From Nocardioides sp. Root682 (lineage in GTDB: Bacteria > Actinomycetota > Actinomycetes > Propionibacteriales > Nocardioidaceae): 64,000 nucleotides of DNA. Where the stretch lies: the NCBI RefSeq assembly GCF_001427795.1, contig NZ_LMHJ01000004.1:248001-312000 (forward strand), read 5' to 3'. Of the stretch, positions 1-8,855 are shown in pieces. Position 1 is the stretch's first letter; each line of letters opens with the position of its first letter. The notes under the pieces were generated by a model that was given only the letters and a program-made list of their open reading frames with translations, was not told the origin of the DNA and made no database searches. The position numbers were made by a program, and so were the translations under genes.

Positions 1-19
1 GGACACGCCCCAGCAGGAG

Positions 20-1000
20 ATGCCCCGCCGCCTGATTTCCATCGTCGTGCCGGCGCTGAACGAGGCTGACAACGTCCCGGGACTTCTCGTGCGCTTCGCC
101 GCGCTTGCCGCTGCCCACGCCGAATACGACTTCGAGCTGGTCCTCGTGGACGACGGGTCCACGGACGGCACGGCGGACCTGCTCCTCGACGCCGCCGATC
201 CTGCCCACCGGGTGACAGCCGTACGACTCTCGCGCAGGTTCGGCTCCCACTACGCCATCTCGGCTGGGTTCGACGTCGCCCGGGGCGACGTCGCCGTGGT
301 GCTGGGTGCCGACCTCCAGGAACCACCGAGCCTGATCGCTGACTTCATCGCTGGCTGGGAGTCAGGTTCCGACGTGGTGTGGGGAGTGCGACGCACGCGC
401 ACCGGTCGTTCGGTGTCGCAGGAGCTCTTCTCCAAGTCGTTCTCGCTGCTGTTCTCCCGCTACGCCAAGCTCGAGAACTACCCGGCCGAAGGCCCTTCCG
501 GCGTCCTGGTGACCCGCGCCGTCATGGACGAGCTTGCGAAAATGCCCGAGCGAAACCGCAACGTGCTGGCCCTGATCGCCTGGCTTGGCTTCACTCAGAC
601 CCGCGTCGACTACGACCAGGTCGCCCGCAAGCACGGCGAGTCCCGCTGGACGCGGCGTCGCATGCTCCAGCTCGCCGTGGATTCGCTCATCCAGTTCTCG
701 TCGATGCCCTTGCGCCTGTGCACCTTCACGGGCCTCGGTGTCGCGTTCCTGGGACTGCTCTACGCCGTCTTCCTGGTGGTCCGGGTCCTCGTCGGGGTGG
801 ACACACCTCCCGGCTGGTCGACGGTTCTCGTCGTCGTGCTCCTGCTGGGGGGCTTGCAGCTCACCGTGATCGGTGTGATGGGCGAGTACCTCTGGCGTGC
901 GGTCGAGGAGACCCGCGCTCGCCCGCTGTTCGTGGTGCGGGACGTCAGGACGGCTGAGCCGACCGGCGGTTCTTCGCAACCGCAGCGCGCAGCGCCGTAG
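20..1000 (+). CDS. GT2 family polyprenyl-phosphate sugar transferase (GtrB/DPM1-like)
   Basis: Predicted to transfer a sugar from a nucleotide donor to a lipid phosphate carrier at the inner face of the membrane. The N-terminal GT-A domain shows the nucleotide-binding DDGSTDG motif at residues 44-50 and the ADLQEP motif at 97-102 that is typical of dolichol-phosphate-mannose-synthase-like enzymes. Two hydrophobic segments near residues 233-256 and 268-291 match the paired C-terminal membrane helices of the GtrB group. The length of 326 aa is normal. An AGGAG sequence directly abuts the ATG, which is too close for a ribosome binding site, so the true start may lie before the window. The 3' end overlaps the convergent aminotransferase gene by 56 bp. 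The sugar is unknown; a role in the adjoining polysaccharide locus is inferred from context. Confidence 0.85.
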   Translation: MPRRLISIVVPALNEADNVPGLLVRFAALAAAHAEYDFELVLVDDGSTDGTADLLLDAADPAHRVTAVRLSRRFGSHYAISAGFDVARGDVAVVLGADLQEPPSLIADFIAGWESGSDVVWGVRRTRTGRSVSQELFSKSFSLLFSRYAKLENYPAEGPSGVLVTRAVMDELAKMPERNRNVLALIAWLGFTQTRVDYDQVARKHGESRWTRRRMLQLAVDSLIQFSSMPLRLCTFTGLGVAFLGLLYAVFLVVRVLVGVDTPPGWSTVLVVVLLLGGLQLTVIGVMGEYLWRAVEETRARPLFVVRDVRTAEPTGGSSQPQRAAP

Positions 1001-2069
1001 CAATCTGGTCGAGGTCGCCGTCGGCCAGGCCCGGGTAGAGCGGCAGGGTCAGCGCCTGGTGGTGCGCCTGCGTCGCATTCGGGAGGTCCGCCGCCAGATC
1101 ACCCATGGTCTTCTGGAAGTACGGCTGGAGGTGCATGCCGTAGGTGCCCAGGGTCGACTCGATGTCGAGCTCGCGCAGGGAACGGATCACGCCATCGCGA
1201 TCGATGAGGTCATCGAGCCGGACGACGTACGACTGGAAGGTCGGCACCACGTGGGAAGGGGCGGACGGAACCGTCACTCCCTCGATGTCGACCAGTCGTG
1301 AGGAGAGCGCGGCGGCCAGCCGCTGACGCTCGGCCACGATCGCGAGCAGCTTGCCCATCTGGACGACGCCGATCGCTGCGTGGATGTCCGACAGGCGGTA
1401 GTTGAACCCGGCTTCGACGAACTCCATGAAGAGCTCACCGCGTCGTGCGCCGTGGGCGCGGAGCAGGTTGAGCTGATCAGCGAGCGCCTCGTCGGACGTG
1501 GTGATCATCCCGCCCTCGCCGGTCGTGATCACTTTGCGCGGGTGGAAGGAGAAGACGCCGGCGGTACCCATCGAGCCCGCGGCCCGGCCACGGAACGTGC
1601 CGCCGACCGCGCAGGCGGCGTCCTCGATCACCGGCAACCCGTGACGGCCGGCGACTTCGTTGATGGCATCCATCTCGGCGCACAGGCCGAACGCGTGCAC
1701 CGGCATCACGGCCTTGGTCCGGCTGGTGACGGCCGCCTCGATCAGGTCGGGGCGGATGTTGAAGGTGACCGGGTCGATGTCGGCGAAGACCGGCCGCGCA
1801 CCCTGCTGCACGACGACGTTGGCCGTGGCGGGGAAGCTGAAGGCCGGCATGATGACCTCGTCGGTGGGCCCGACCCCGAGGGCCACGAGGGCCAGGTGCA
1901 GGCCCGTCGTCGCGGAGCTGACCGCGGCGGCTCGCGATGCACCCGTCAGCTCGCACATCAGCTGCTCGAGGCGAGCTGCCTGGGCGCCCTGCGTCAACAT
2001 CCCGGTGGCGAGGACCTCGCCGACGGCCTTGAGCTCAGCGTCGTCGAGCGTGGGGATGTTCAGCCTCAC
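945..2069 (-). CDS. DegT/DnrJ/EryC1/StrS-family PLP aminotransferase
   Basis: A sugar aminotransferase that would put an amino group on a keto-deoxy nucleotide sugar using PLP. Visible fold-type I landmarks are the SSATTG phosphate-binding region (about 51-56), the PLP-ring Asp in VIEDAAC (D150) and the Schiff-base lysine in FSFHPRK (K179), followed by the GEGGM loop. I chose the GTG at 2069 because it overlaps the TGA of the upstream epimerase gene as GTGA, the usual coupled arrangement here. The 374-aa product is family length. It forms a two-gene operon with the NAD-dependent epimerase. The pair may make a 4-amino or similar sugar for the surface polysaccharide, but the substrate cannot be read from sequence. 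Confidence 0.88.
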   Translation of the reverse strand: MRLNIPTLDDAELKAVGEVLATGMLTQGAQAARLEQLMCELTGASRAAAVSSATTGLHLALVALGVGPTDEVIMPAFSFPATANVVVQQGARPVFADIDPVTFNIRPDLIEAAVTSRTKAVMPVHAFGLCAEMDAINEVAGRHGLPVIEDAACAVGGTFRGRAAGSMGTAGVFSFHPRKVITTGEGGMITTSDEALADQLNLLRAHGARRGELFMEFVEAGFNYRLSDIHAAIGVVQMGKLLAIVAERQRLAAALSSRLVDIEGVTVPSAPSHVVPTFQSYVVRLDDLIDRDGVIRSLRELDIESTLGTYGMHLQPYFQKTMGDLAADLPNATQAHHQALTLPLYPGLADGDLDQIATALRAAVAKNRRSAQPS

Positions 2070-3031
2070 GCGAGGACTCCGCGGTACCACTCGACGGTTT
2101 CAGCGAGGGCCTCGTCGGTCAGGAGCGGAATGTCGCGACCGAGTGCCTTGCGGACCTTGGTGGCGTCGGCAAGGTGACGGCGCACGTCGCCGGGGCGCGG
2201 GTCGCGGTGCACGATCTCGTGGCCCTCTGCGCCCATGACGGACAGCAGGCGCTGGACCAGCGTGTTGATGGAGGTCTCCACCCCGGTGGCGACATTGAGG
2301 ACCTCGCCACGGCACTGCGGCTCGTCGTGCACGGCGACGATCATGTCGGCGGTGTCGCGCACGAAGATGAAGTCGCGGGTCTGCTCGCCGTCACCGAAGA
2401 TCTCGATCGGAATGCCGGACAGCACCCGCTGGACCACGATCGGGACGATGCCGGCGTAGGAGCCGGGGTTCTGCCGGGGGCCGATGTTGTTGAACGGCCG
2501 GACCACCGTGGCGTCGATCCCGAAGGTCTGCACGTACGACTCGATGATCCGGTCGCCGGCGCTCTTGCTGGCGGCGTATGGCGTGATCGCGTCGTGGGGG
2601 TGGTCCTCGTCCATCGGGATGTACCGCGCCGACCCGTAGGCTTCGGAGCTCGAGACGTGGAGCAGTCGCTCGATCAACCCGCGACGGATGAGCTCACAGA
2701 CCGTGGTGACGATCGCGACGTTGGTCTGCACCGTCCACGCGGGGTACTCGAGCGAGGTCGGGAGCGGGATCATGGCCAGGTCGAAGAGGGTGTCCACCTG
2801 CCGCCGCTCGACGATGTCCTGCATGGCCGAGAGATCGGCTGCGTCGAGGCGGATCACCTCGAGATCGATCCCGGATCCGAGCGATGAGCTCAGGTTGTCG
2901 ATGCTGCCGAGGAAGAAGTTGTCGACGACGGTGACCCGCGCCGGGTTGTCGGCGACGATGCGGTCGACGAGGTGACTTCCGATGAAGCCCGCGCCTCCAG
3001 TGACCAGGATGGACTTCGAGTTGACTGACAT
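2066..3031 (-). CDS. NAD-dependent nucleotide-sugar epimerase/dehydratase (extended SDR)
   Basis: An extended short-chain dehydrogenase acting on NDP-sugars (4-epimerase, 4,6-dehydratase or decarboxylase type). The Rossmann glycine motif TGGAGFIGSH is at residues 11-20, the catalytic Ser lies in HVSSSEAYG (about 127-129), and the YxxxK pair is Y152/K156. The PFNNIGPRQ substrate-loop motif also fits. At 321 aa it is normal length. A GGAG sequence lies about 12 bp before the ATG. It is translationally coupled to the downstream aminotransferase, so a dehydratase-aminotransferase pair is the most natural reading. Exact chemistry is not resolved. Confidence 0.88.
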   Translation of the reverse strand: MSVNSKSILVTGGAGFIGSHLVDRIVADNPARVTVVDNFFLGSIDNLSSSLGSGIDLEVIRLDAADLSAMQDIVERRQVDTLFDLAMIPLPTSLEYPAWTVQTNVAIVTTVCELIRRGLIERLLHVSSSEAYGSARYIPMDEDHPHDAITPYAASKSAGDRIIESYVQTFGIDATVVRPFNNIGPRQNPGSYAGIVPIVVQRVLSGIPIEIFGDGEQTRDFIFVRDTADMIVAVHDEPQCRGEVLNVATGVETSINTLVQRLLSVMGAEGHEIVHRDPRPGDVRRHLADATKVRKALGRDIPLLTDEALAETVEWYRGVLA

Positions 3032-3122
3032 TGCGCGCTCATTCTCCAGCGTGGTCGGGCGTAGGCTCCCGCTTGCGCCCGCACGCTACCAAGTGGGCCC
3101 GTGATTCAGACGAGGAGGCGCG

Positions 3123-3566
3123 ATGGCCGACGACGTGGTGCAGAGTGACCCACTGCCTCCGAACCCCTATCATCCGCTCGCCTGGCTCGTCGGCGAGCCG
3201 ACGATCGGTGCCGATGTGTGGATCGGCGCGTTCACCGTCATTGACGGAAGCGGCGGGCTGACCATCGGATCCGGATGTGACATCGCTGCAGGGGCTCAGA
3301 TCTACACCCACTCCACCGTGGCGAGGTGCCTGAGCGACCGAGCCCTCCCGATCGAGCGGCGCCAGACCCGGATCGGGCGCAACGTCCATGTCGGTGCGAA
3401 CGCCGTCATCCTGATGGGATCCGACATCGGCGACCACTGCGTCGTCGGCGCTGGCGCGGTGGTCAAGGAGAACACGGTCGCGCCTGCGTACAGCTTGCTC
3501 GTGGGAGTGCCTGCCAGAGTTGTTTCCGACGCCGCTCGGCGCTTCTTGGCTGAGCCCCGAGGCTGA
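3123..3566 (+). CDS. Left-handed beta-helix (hexapeptide) acyltransferase
   Basis: A short 147-aa acetyl/acyltransferase of the trimeric hexapeptide-repeat family. Imperfect hexapeptide turns are visible as IGADVWIGAFTVIDGSGGLTIG, IGRNVHVGANAVI and IGDHCVVGAGAVV, and a terminal GVPARVV motif is typical of sugar O- or N-acetyltransferases. A GAGG sequence sits a few bases before the ATG. It is divergent from the epimerase-aminotransferase operon, separated by about 90 bp that must hold two promoters, and its stop is 5 bp from the stop of the next, convergent gene. A role in acylating an amino sugar made by the neighbouring pair is plausible but inferred. Confidence 0.82.
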   Translation: MADDVVQSDPLPPNPYHPLAWLVGEPTIGADVWIGAFTVIDGSGGLTIGSGCDIAAGAQIYTHSTVARCLSDRALPIERRQTRIGRNVHVGANAVILMGSDIGDHCVVGAGAVVKENTVAPAYSLLVGVPARVVSDAARRFLAEPRG

Positions 3567-3571
3567 CGGCG

Positions 3572-6184
3572 TCACCTCAGGAAGTCGTCAAGGATCCTTG
3601 CGCTGCGTGTGCCGTCATGGACCGCGCGAGCGTAGGCCGCGGAAGCGGCGCCGATGGTCCGGGCCCGTTCGCGATCGGCGACCAGGTGTTCGATCGTCGT
3701 GGCAACCTCTGCGCCGGTGGCGTTGAGGATCGGGAGCTCTTCACCCACGACCTCGGTGACCTTCTCGGTGAGATAGGCGATCACCGGCTTGCCAGCGGCC
3801 ATGGCTTCGCACGCAAAAGCACCGTAGGCGCCCACCGCCACTTGATCGACCACGATGTCGGCCTCCTTGACCTGGCGCTGCATCTCGGGCCACGGCAGTC
3901 CCTCGACGAGGTTCAGAGTGATCAGGCCTTGATTCTCGAGAGCCAACAACGCAGGCAGGAATCGATCCGTGCCCTTGGCCCATCTCGCGGACGGTGCATG
4001 GAGCACGACAGGTCGCTCGCGTTCCATGATCGGCGTGGCCGTCGCCCACGAGTCCATGTCGATCACCAAGGGGAGCCACGTCGCCTGCGGCACGTCGTCG
4101 AGGAGGTCCGGGGTGGTGACGAACACGGGCAGATCAGTCGACGCGAGAATCGCTCGGTTGCGGTTGGCGATCCGTGACAGGGCATTCAGCAGGTCCGTGT
4201 CCCGGGCGTCGTGGAAGTGCGACTGCGGGTTGCGCGCACGGTGCTGTTCTGGTGAGCGAATCTCGCTGCCGTGAGCCAGCAGTGCCACCTTGATGTTCGC
4301 CTGCTCCAGCGCCGCGAGATCGCCGGCGATGTCATTCCCGTTCAGCGTGCCGAAGACCGGTTTGAAGGCATCCGCGATCAGGTGCGTGTAGCGGGGCAGG
4401 ATGCGCCGGAGGTGCGCCACCTGGACGTCAAGACGATGGAGGGTGGAGGTGTCGGCGTACACGTCCGCTGAGTACCCGGGCGGCTTTCCCCCGGTGTGCA
4501 TGGTGACTTCTGCGGACACATCCTCGCGGTACCTGGTCACGGCCTGGGCGATGGCCGCGAGCTGGCCGGCGTAATTGGCGGGTCCCAACCCCAGCCGGAT
4601 CGGTGTCGACGGTGTCAGGGGGCGCCAGGTGGGCTCGACTCGTCCGGACGCGACCGCGGTGACCGGCGGGTTGACGCGTTGCGGCGTCTCCTCGACGCTC
4701 CAGGTTGCTTCGTCGTCGTACGGCGGCAGCGCAGCGATGCCGCCCAGTTGGCGGTACAGCTCAAGCAGTCCGGCGCTCTGGACCTCCCAGGAGAGCTCGG
4801 TCAGGATGTCCTCGCTGATCCGCCCGGCGTACACGTCGCGCGCGTCGAGAACAGCACGTGCGCCCCGTCGGAAGCTCTCCTGGTCGCCGGGCTCGAAGGC
4901 CTCACCGACACCGTGGGAGCGGACATGGGCGCCGAGCAGCTGGACATCGCTCACGAGAACGGCGAGCCCGGCGTGCATGTACTCGGCAAAGGTGGTCGGG
5001 ATGGACTGCGCTTCACCGGCCGCTGGTTCGTGGCACAGGATCCCCGCGTCAGCACTCGACAGGTAGTCAGCCATTTCGTGGTGGGCGACACACGGCACGA
5101 CGTGGACCCGCTTCGAAACACCTGTGTCCCGGCCGATCGTCAGGAGTCGGGCGGCCGTCTTGTCGGCCTGGTTGGCGACGATCGCAAGGTGGACGTCGGG
5201 CATCGCCGCGAGTGCTTCGAGGGCCGTGGCCGCGGCGGGCTGGACGCGAAGGTCTCCGGCAATGACCAGCAACGGAGTGGTCTCACCGAGCCCGACCGTC
5301 GCGCGCACGGACTTGTCGGTGGCGCGGCCGACGGCGGCACGCGGCGGTGTGTTCCGAACGACCAAGGGCATGGTCGCCAACCCATGGGCGTCGCTGAGGG
5401 CGGCTGCGATCTCGGGTGAGGCCGCGATGACTGCGTCAGCGCGATGGATGTATTGCCGCTCCACTTGCGGGAAGCCGCTCACGGTCCGTGGGGTCGGCCA
5501 GCTCGTGGCGGCGACGTGAACGGCGGCGTCGTACAGCCAGCGAACGTCGTGCCCCATGCCGCGCAACCGAGCTGCAGCGGTGGCGGCGGTGTAGAGCGAC
5601 GCGACGTCGTTGGCGTGGATCACGTCCGGCCTGAATTCCTCGATGGCCGGACCCATCATTCGATCGAAGTCGAGGATCGATGGAACGTCGCGACGCCAGT
5701 CGCCGAGTGGCTTGGAGGGGTCCGAGGTGATCCGGGTGCCCCATCGATTCGCCTTGAGGCGTGCCGCGAAGAGGTCCCGTCGAGTCCTGGCACCGATCCT
5801 GCGCGCAAACCGCCGGAGGCCGGCGGGGCCAGCGATCTTCTCCTCCTGGTGACGGGCAGCCGCTGCTCGGACGGCATGGGCGCGTTCCACGTCGGCCGGG
5901 ACGGTCATGCCGGCGCGCAGCATGCGCCGGCCCGGCGCGTTGCGACGACGCTGGTTCTCCTGCCTCTCGATGAGCGGCACGACCGGCACACGCACGACCT
6001 CCACAGGGCCCATCCAGGTCTCTCGGCCCCGGCCCGTCGATGAACGCCCGATCATCATCACGTCCCAGCCGTCGTAGGCGGCCGCCAGGGCAACCCGCTG
6101 GACCCTCGAGTTCCCGGTGACCGTGTCGGCGACGATCACAGCCAGGCGTGGTCGGGCGGAAGGGGAGCCACCGGTTCTCTGCAC
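3572..6184 (-). CDS. Double glycosyltransferase: two tandem GT-B-type modules in one protein
   Basis: About 870 aa, roughly twice the size of a normal GT4-type glycosyltransferase. Residues about 12-490 form a first module beginning with a Rossmann-like strand and the SRVQRVA motif shared with the two genes downstream, and ending with the typical EAxS-like C-terminal donor site (GEAQSIPTTFAEYMHAGLAVLVSD). Residues about 527-870 form a second module starting PIRLGLGPANYAGQ and ending with a second donor-site pattern (GAYGAFACEAMAAGKPVIAY). I chose the GTG at 6184; the frame stays open further upstream only because it runs antisense to the epimerase gene. The GTG has a GGGAG sequence almost touching it, so an internal GTG a few codons later is possible. 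It could add two successive sugars; linkages are unknown. Confidence 0.8.
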   Translation of the reverse strand: MQRTGGSPSARPRLAVIVADTVTGNSRVQRVALAAAYDGWDVMMIGRSSTGRGRETWMGPVEVVRVPVVPLIERQENQRRRNAPGRRMLRAGMTVPADVERAHAVRAAAARHQEEKIAGPAGLRRFARRIGARTRRDLFAARLKANRWGTRITSDPSKPLGDWRRDVPSILDFDRMMGPAIEEFRPDVIHANDVASLYTAATAAARLRGMGHDVRWLYDAAVHVAATSWPTPRTVSGFPQVERQYIHRADAVIAASPEIAAALSDAHGLATMPLVVRNTPPRAAVGRATDKSVRATVGLGETTPLLVIAGDLRVQPAAATALEALAAMPDVHLAIVANQADKTAARLLTIGRDTGVSKRVHVVPCVAHHEMADYLSSADAGILCHEPAAGEAQSIPTTFAEYMHAGLAVLVSDVQLLGAHVRSHGVGEAFEPGDQESFRRGARAVLDARDVYAGRISEDILTELSWEVQSAGLLELYRQLGGIAALPPYDDEATWSVEETPQRVNPPVTAVASGRVEPTWRPLTPSTPIRLGLGPANYAGQLAAIAQAVTRYREDVSAEVTMHTGGKPPGYSADVYADTSTLHRLDVQVAHLRRILPRYTHLIADAFKPVFGTLNGNDIAGDLAALEQANIKVALLAHGSEIRSPEQHRARNPQSHFHDARDTDLLNALSRIANRNRAILASTDLPVFVTTPDLLDDVPQATWLPLVIDMDSWATATPIMERERPVVLHAPSARWAKGTDRFLPALLALENQGLITLNLVEGLPWPEMQRQVKEADIVVDQVAVGAYGAFACEAMAAGKPVIAYLTEKVTEVVGEELPILNATGAEVATTIEHLVADRERARTIGAASAAYARAVHDGTRSARILDDFLR

Positions 6185-6259
6185 GCTCCCGATCTTAGGG
6201 CGGCTGCGCTGCCCGCTAGGCTCGCACGCGTCCAGCGGCCCACGGCAGGAGCATTCAAG

Positions 6260-7345
6260 GTGAAGGTCATCAGCGTCGTTGGCGCTCGCCCCCAACTCGT
6301 CAAGCTCGCCCCGATCGCTGCGGCGATGGGGCGCACCGACCACCAGCACCTGATCGTGCACACCGGGCAGCACTACGACGCCGACATGTCCGACGTGTTC
6401 TTCGCCGGCCTGCAGATCCCCGCTCCCGACATCCACCTCGGGATCGGCTCTGGAAGCCACGGCGCGCAGACGGGCGCGATGCTGGCCGAGCTGGACCCGA
6501 TCTTCGACCGTGAGCGGCCCGACTGGGTACTCGTCTACGGCGACACCAACTCGACCGTCGCGGCTGCCCTCGCCGCGGTGAAGCTGCACGTGCCGGTGGC
6601 GCACCTCGAAGCAGGTCTCCGCTCCTTCAACCGGCGGATGCCCGAGGAGCACAACCGGGTCCTTACCGATCACGCCGCGGACCTGCTGCTGGCACCGACC
6701 ACGGTCGCGATGGGTCACCTCGCCGACGAGAACCTCGCCGAACGTTCCGTTCTCGTGGGTGACGTGATGGTCGATGTCTGCCTCCAGGTCCGTGACGCCG
6801 TGCTCACAGCCGGCCACGGCCCGACGAACCTTCCCCACGACATCGACGTGACGCTGCCCTACCTCGTGGCGACCCTGCACCGGCCGGACAACACCGACGA
6901 CCCGGTCCGTCTCAATGCGATCCTCGACGCCTTGGCAGCACTGCCGGTACCGGTCTCGCTGCTGGCACATCCCCGCCTGGTGGCGAAGGCAGCGGAGCAC
7001 GGGATCGCGCTGGAGCGTGGCTCACTGAAGGTCGGCACCCCGCTGGGGTACGGCGACATGGTCGCGGCAGTGGTGGGTTCGGTCGGTGTGCTCACCGACT
7101 CGGGTGGTCTCCAGAAGGAGGCCTTCCTGCTGGGGCGCCCCTGTACGACGATCCGACCCGAGACCGAGTGGGTCGAAACCCTCGAAGGTGGCTGGAACGT
7201 GCTGGTCCCCGACCCGCATCACCTCGACAGCGGCGTCTGGTCGGCCACAGCGACACGCCCCGCCCCCGTAGGTGAGCGGGGTGCGCCCTACGGCGACGGT
7301 GTCGCCGCTGCCGCCGTCATCTCGGCGATGGAGACCCGGCGCTGA
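6260..7345 (+). CDS. wecB: UDP-N-acetylglucosamine 2-epimerase family (WecB/WbpI-like)
   Basis: Converts UDP-GlcNAc to UDP-ManNAc, or in the WbpI branch a 2,3-diacetamido-glucuronate to its manno epimer. The protein starts with VISVVGARPQLVKLAP and carries the family signatures YGDTNST, HLEAGLRSFNRRMPEEHNR (the conserved E and R/H residues of the active site) and LTDSGGLQKEA near the C terminus. Length of 361 aa is normal. The GTG start at 6260 follows an AGGA sequence. It is divergent from the double glycosyltransferase (75 bp gap), and its 3' end overlaps the convergent glycosyltransferase by 29 bp. Given WbpA/B/D/E-like genes 4-10 kb away, WbpI is the better functional guess; WecB is the safe family name. 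Confidence 0.87.
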   Translation: MKVISVVGARPQLVKLAPIAAAMGRTDHQHLIVHTGQHYDADMSDVFFAGLQIPAPDIHLGIGSGSHGAQTGAMLAELDPIFDRERPDWVLVYGDTNSTVAAALAAVKLHVPVAHLEAGLRSFNRRMPEEHNRVLTDHAADLLLAPTTVAMGHLADENLAERSVLVGDVMVDVCLQVRDAVLTAGHGPTNLPHDIDVTLPYLVATLHRPDNTDDPVRLNAILDALAALPVPVSLLAHPRLVAKAAEHGIALERGSLKVGTPLGYGDMVAAVVGSVGVLTDSGGLQKEAFLLGRPCTTIRPETEWVETLEGGWNVLVPDPHHLDSGVWSATATRPAPVGERGAPYGDGVAAAAVISAMETRR

Positions 7346-8849
7346 GCCCAAGCACGGTGCGGTAGACGGCATCGAGCGTCTCGGCCTGGGCCTCCCAGCT
7401 CCACGCGTGCATCAGTGCCGCGTCGTCGTAGGGCCGAACGTACGATTCCCGGTCGGCCAGCACCGCTCGCACTGCCCGCGCAAGGTCCTCGTGGTCGCCC
7501 GGCTGGAACACCTCGCCGTTGCGCTTCTCTCGCGTCGTTGCGGCCATGACCTTGACGTCGGACACCACAACGGGAAGCCGTGCCTGGGCGTACTCGTAGT
7601 ACTTCGTGGGTAGGGCGATCTCGTTGTTGGGTGCATGGTGGAGTGTGTGGACCCCGACGTCGGCGCCGCTGAGATAGGGCACGATCTCGTCGACCGGGAC
7701 GTACGGCGCCGTGTGGACCCGATCGCGTACGCCGATCTCCTCTGCCAGTTCGAGCAGGTTCTTGACCGTGGGCTGCAGCGGGATGCGCACCACGAGCGCC
7801 AGGTGCACGTCAGGAAGCAGTGTGAGCGCCCGGATCAACGCGTCCACGCCGCGTTCGGGCGAGATGGCGCCCGAGTAGAGCAGCAGTGTCGTGTTCGCGG
7901 GCAGGTCAATGGCTTCTCGAAGCGATGTCGCCGGCACCTGTGTCGTCGACGTCAGCGGGGCGTTGACCACGACAGCCGGTCGCTGGCGCAGACCGTGTTC
8001 CTCGTGGAGCATCTCGGCCAGCACGTCGCTCACGGTGACGACTGCGTCGGCATGGCGGGCGTGGCTGCGTTCCAGGGCGGTCTGTGCGGGCAGCCAGGAC
8101 TTGATGGCGGCCGAGGTCTCCAGCCCGGGTAGCCATTCGTGGGCGTCCCACACCAGTTTCACGTCGCGACCGCGAGAACGTGCCCGTGCGACTGCGCGGC
8201 TGCCGACGAACAGCATGCGGTGGTCGTTTGCGTGGATGAGGTCCGGGGCCAAGGCGTCGATGACCGGCGCATAACCCAGTTCCCAGTCCCAGATGATGGG
8301 GTCGAGGTTCTGCCATGCGCTGTCAGACTTGATGGCCAGCCACCACCGCACCGCGACCCGATCGATCAGACCTTCCCGCCGCAGTCTGCGTGTGCGAAGT
8401 GCCTCGGTGGCAGCAAGTCGGCGATGGACGACGTCGCGGCGTCCACGGGCCCAACGGCCCCGGATCCGAGCGATCAACCAACCAGGTCCTTGGTTCCGGC
8501 CGGCGTTTCGCAGGGTTTCGATGGCAGTGCCCGCGTCGATTGCCCGCACCTCGGCCAGCGCCGCGCGCCGTGGTCCCAGACGCGCCGATGGGTACGCCAG
8601 TGGGGAGCGCAGCCGCGGCGACCGATCAAGCTCCGGTCGGGTCGACGCCTGTTGCGCAACGTGGGCAAAGCGAACCGGGACGCCTCCGACTTCGCCCGCC
8701 TTCGGGTCCGTGGGCTTCATCCGTCGGCCGACCAGGGTGACGCGCCAGCCCTTGTCAATCATGCTGCGCGCTTCCTTCTGCACGCGCGAGTCGCCGATGA
8801 TGACGTTGTCGACGAGCATGACGACGTGGGGTGAAGGGGAGACTGACAC
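7317..8849 (-). CDS. Glycosyltransferase, GT4-like GT-B fold
   Basis: A 510-aa GT-B enzyme, paralogous to its two neighbours: the N terminus reads VVMLVDNVIIGDSRVQKEA, with the same SRVxxxA motif seen in the genes on either side. The C-terminal donor domain contains LLLYSGAISPERGVDALIRAL, the usual nucleotide-binding Rossmann start, and a conserved region around NNEIALPTKYYEYAQARLPVVVSD with the E residues expected for GT4 enzymes. An insertion rich in Arg and Trp (about residues 120-200) is shared with the downstream paralogue. Translation starts at GTG 8849, six bases after the stop of the upstream gene, so the two are one operon. Probably a cytosolic sugar transferase building the repeat unit. 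Confidence 0.83.
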   Translation of the reverse strand: MSVSPSPHVVMLVDNVIIGDSRVQKEARSMIDKGWRVTLVGRRMKPTDPKAGEVGGVPVRFAHVAQQASTRPELDRSPRLRSPLAYPSARLGPRRAALAEVRAIDAGTAIETLRNAGRNQGPGWLIARIRGRWARGRRDVVHRRLAATEALRTRRLRREGLIDRVAVRWWLAIKSDSAWQNLDPIIWDWELGYAPVIDALAPDLIHANDHRMLFVGSRAVARARSRGRDVKLVWDAHEWLPGLETSAAIKSWLPAQTALERSHARHADAVVTVSDVLAEMLHEEHGLRQRPAVVVNAPLTSTTQVPATSLREAIDLPANTTLLLYSGAISPERGVDALIRALTLLPDVHLALVVRIPLQPTVKNLLELAEEIGVRDRVHTAPYVPVDEIVPYLSGADVGVHTLHHAPNNEIALPTKYYEYAQARLPVVVSDVKVMAATTREKRNGEVFQPGDHEDLARAVRAVLADRESYVRPYDDAALMHAWSWEAQAETLDAVYRTVLGLSAGSPSPR

Positions 8850-8855
8850 CTGGGT

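Noticed and set aside
6185..7000. Upstream extension of the double glycosyltransferase frame on the minus strand
   Set aside because: It is open only because it lies antisense to the epimerase gene; composition and lack of motifs show it is not coding, so I start at 6184.
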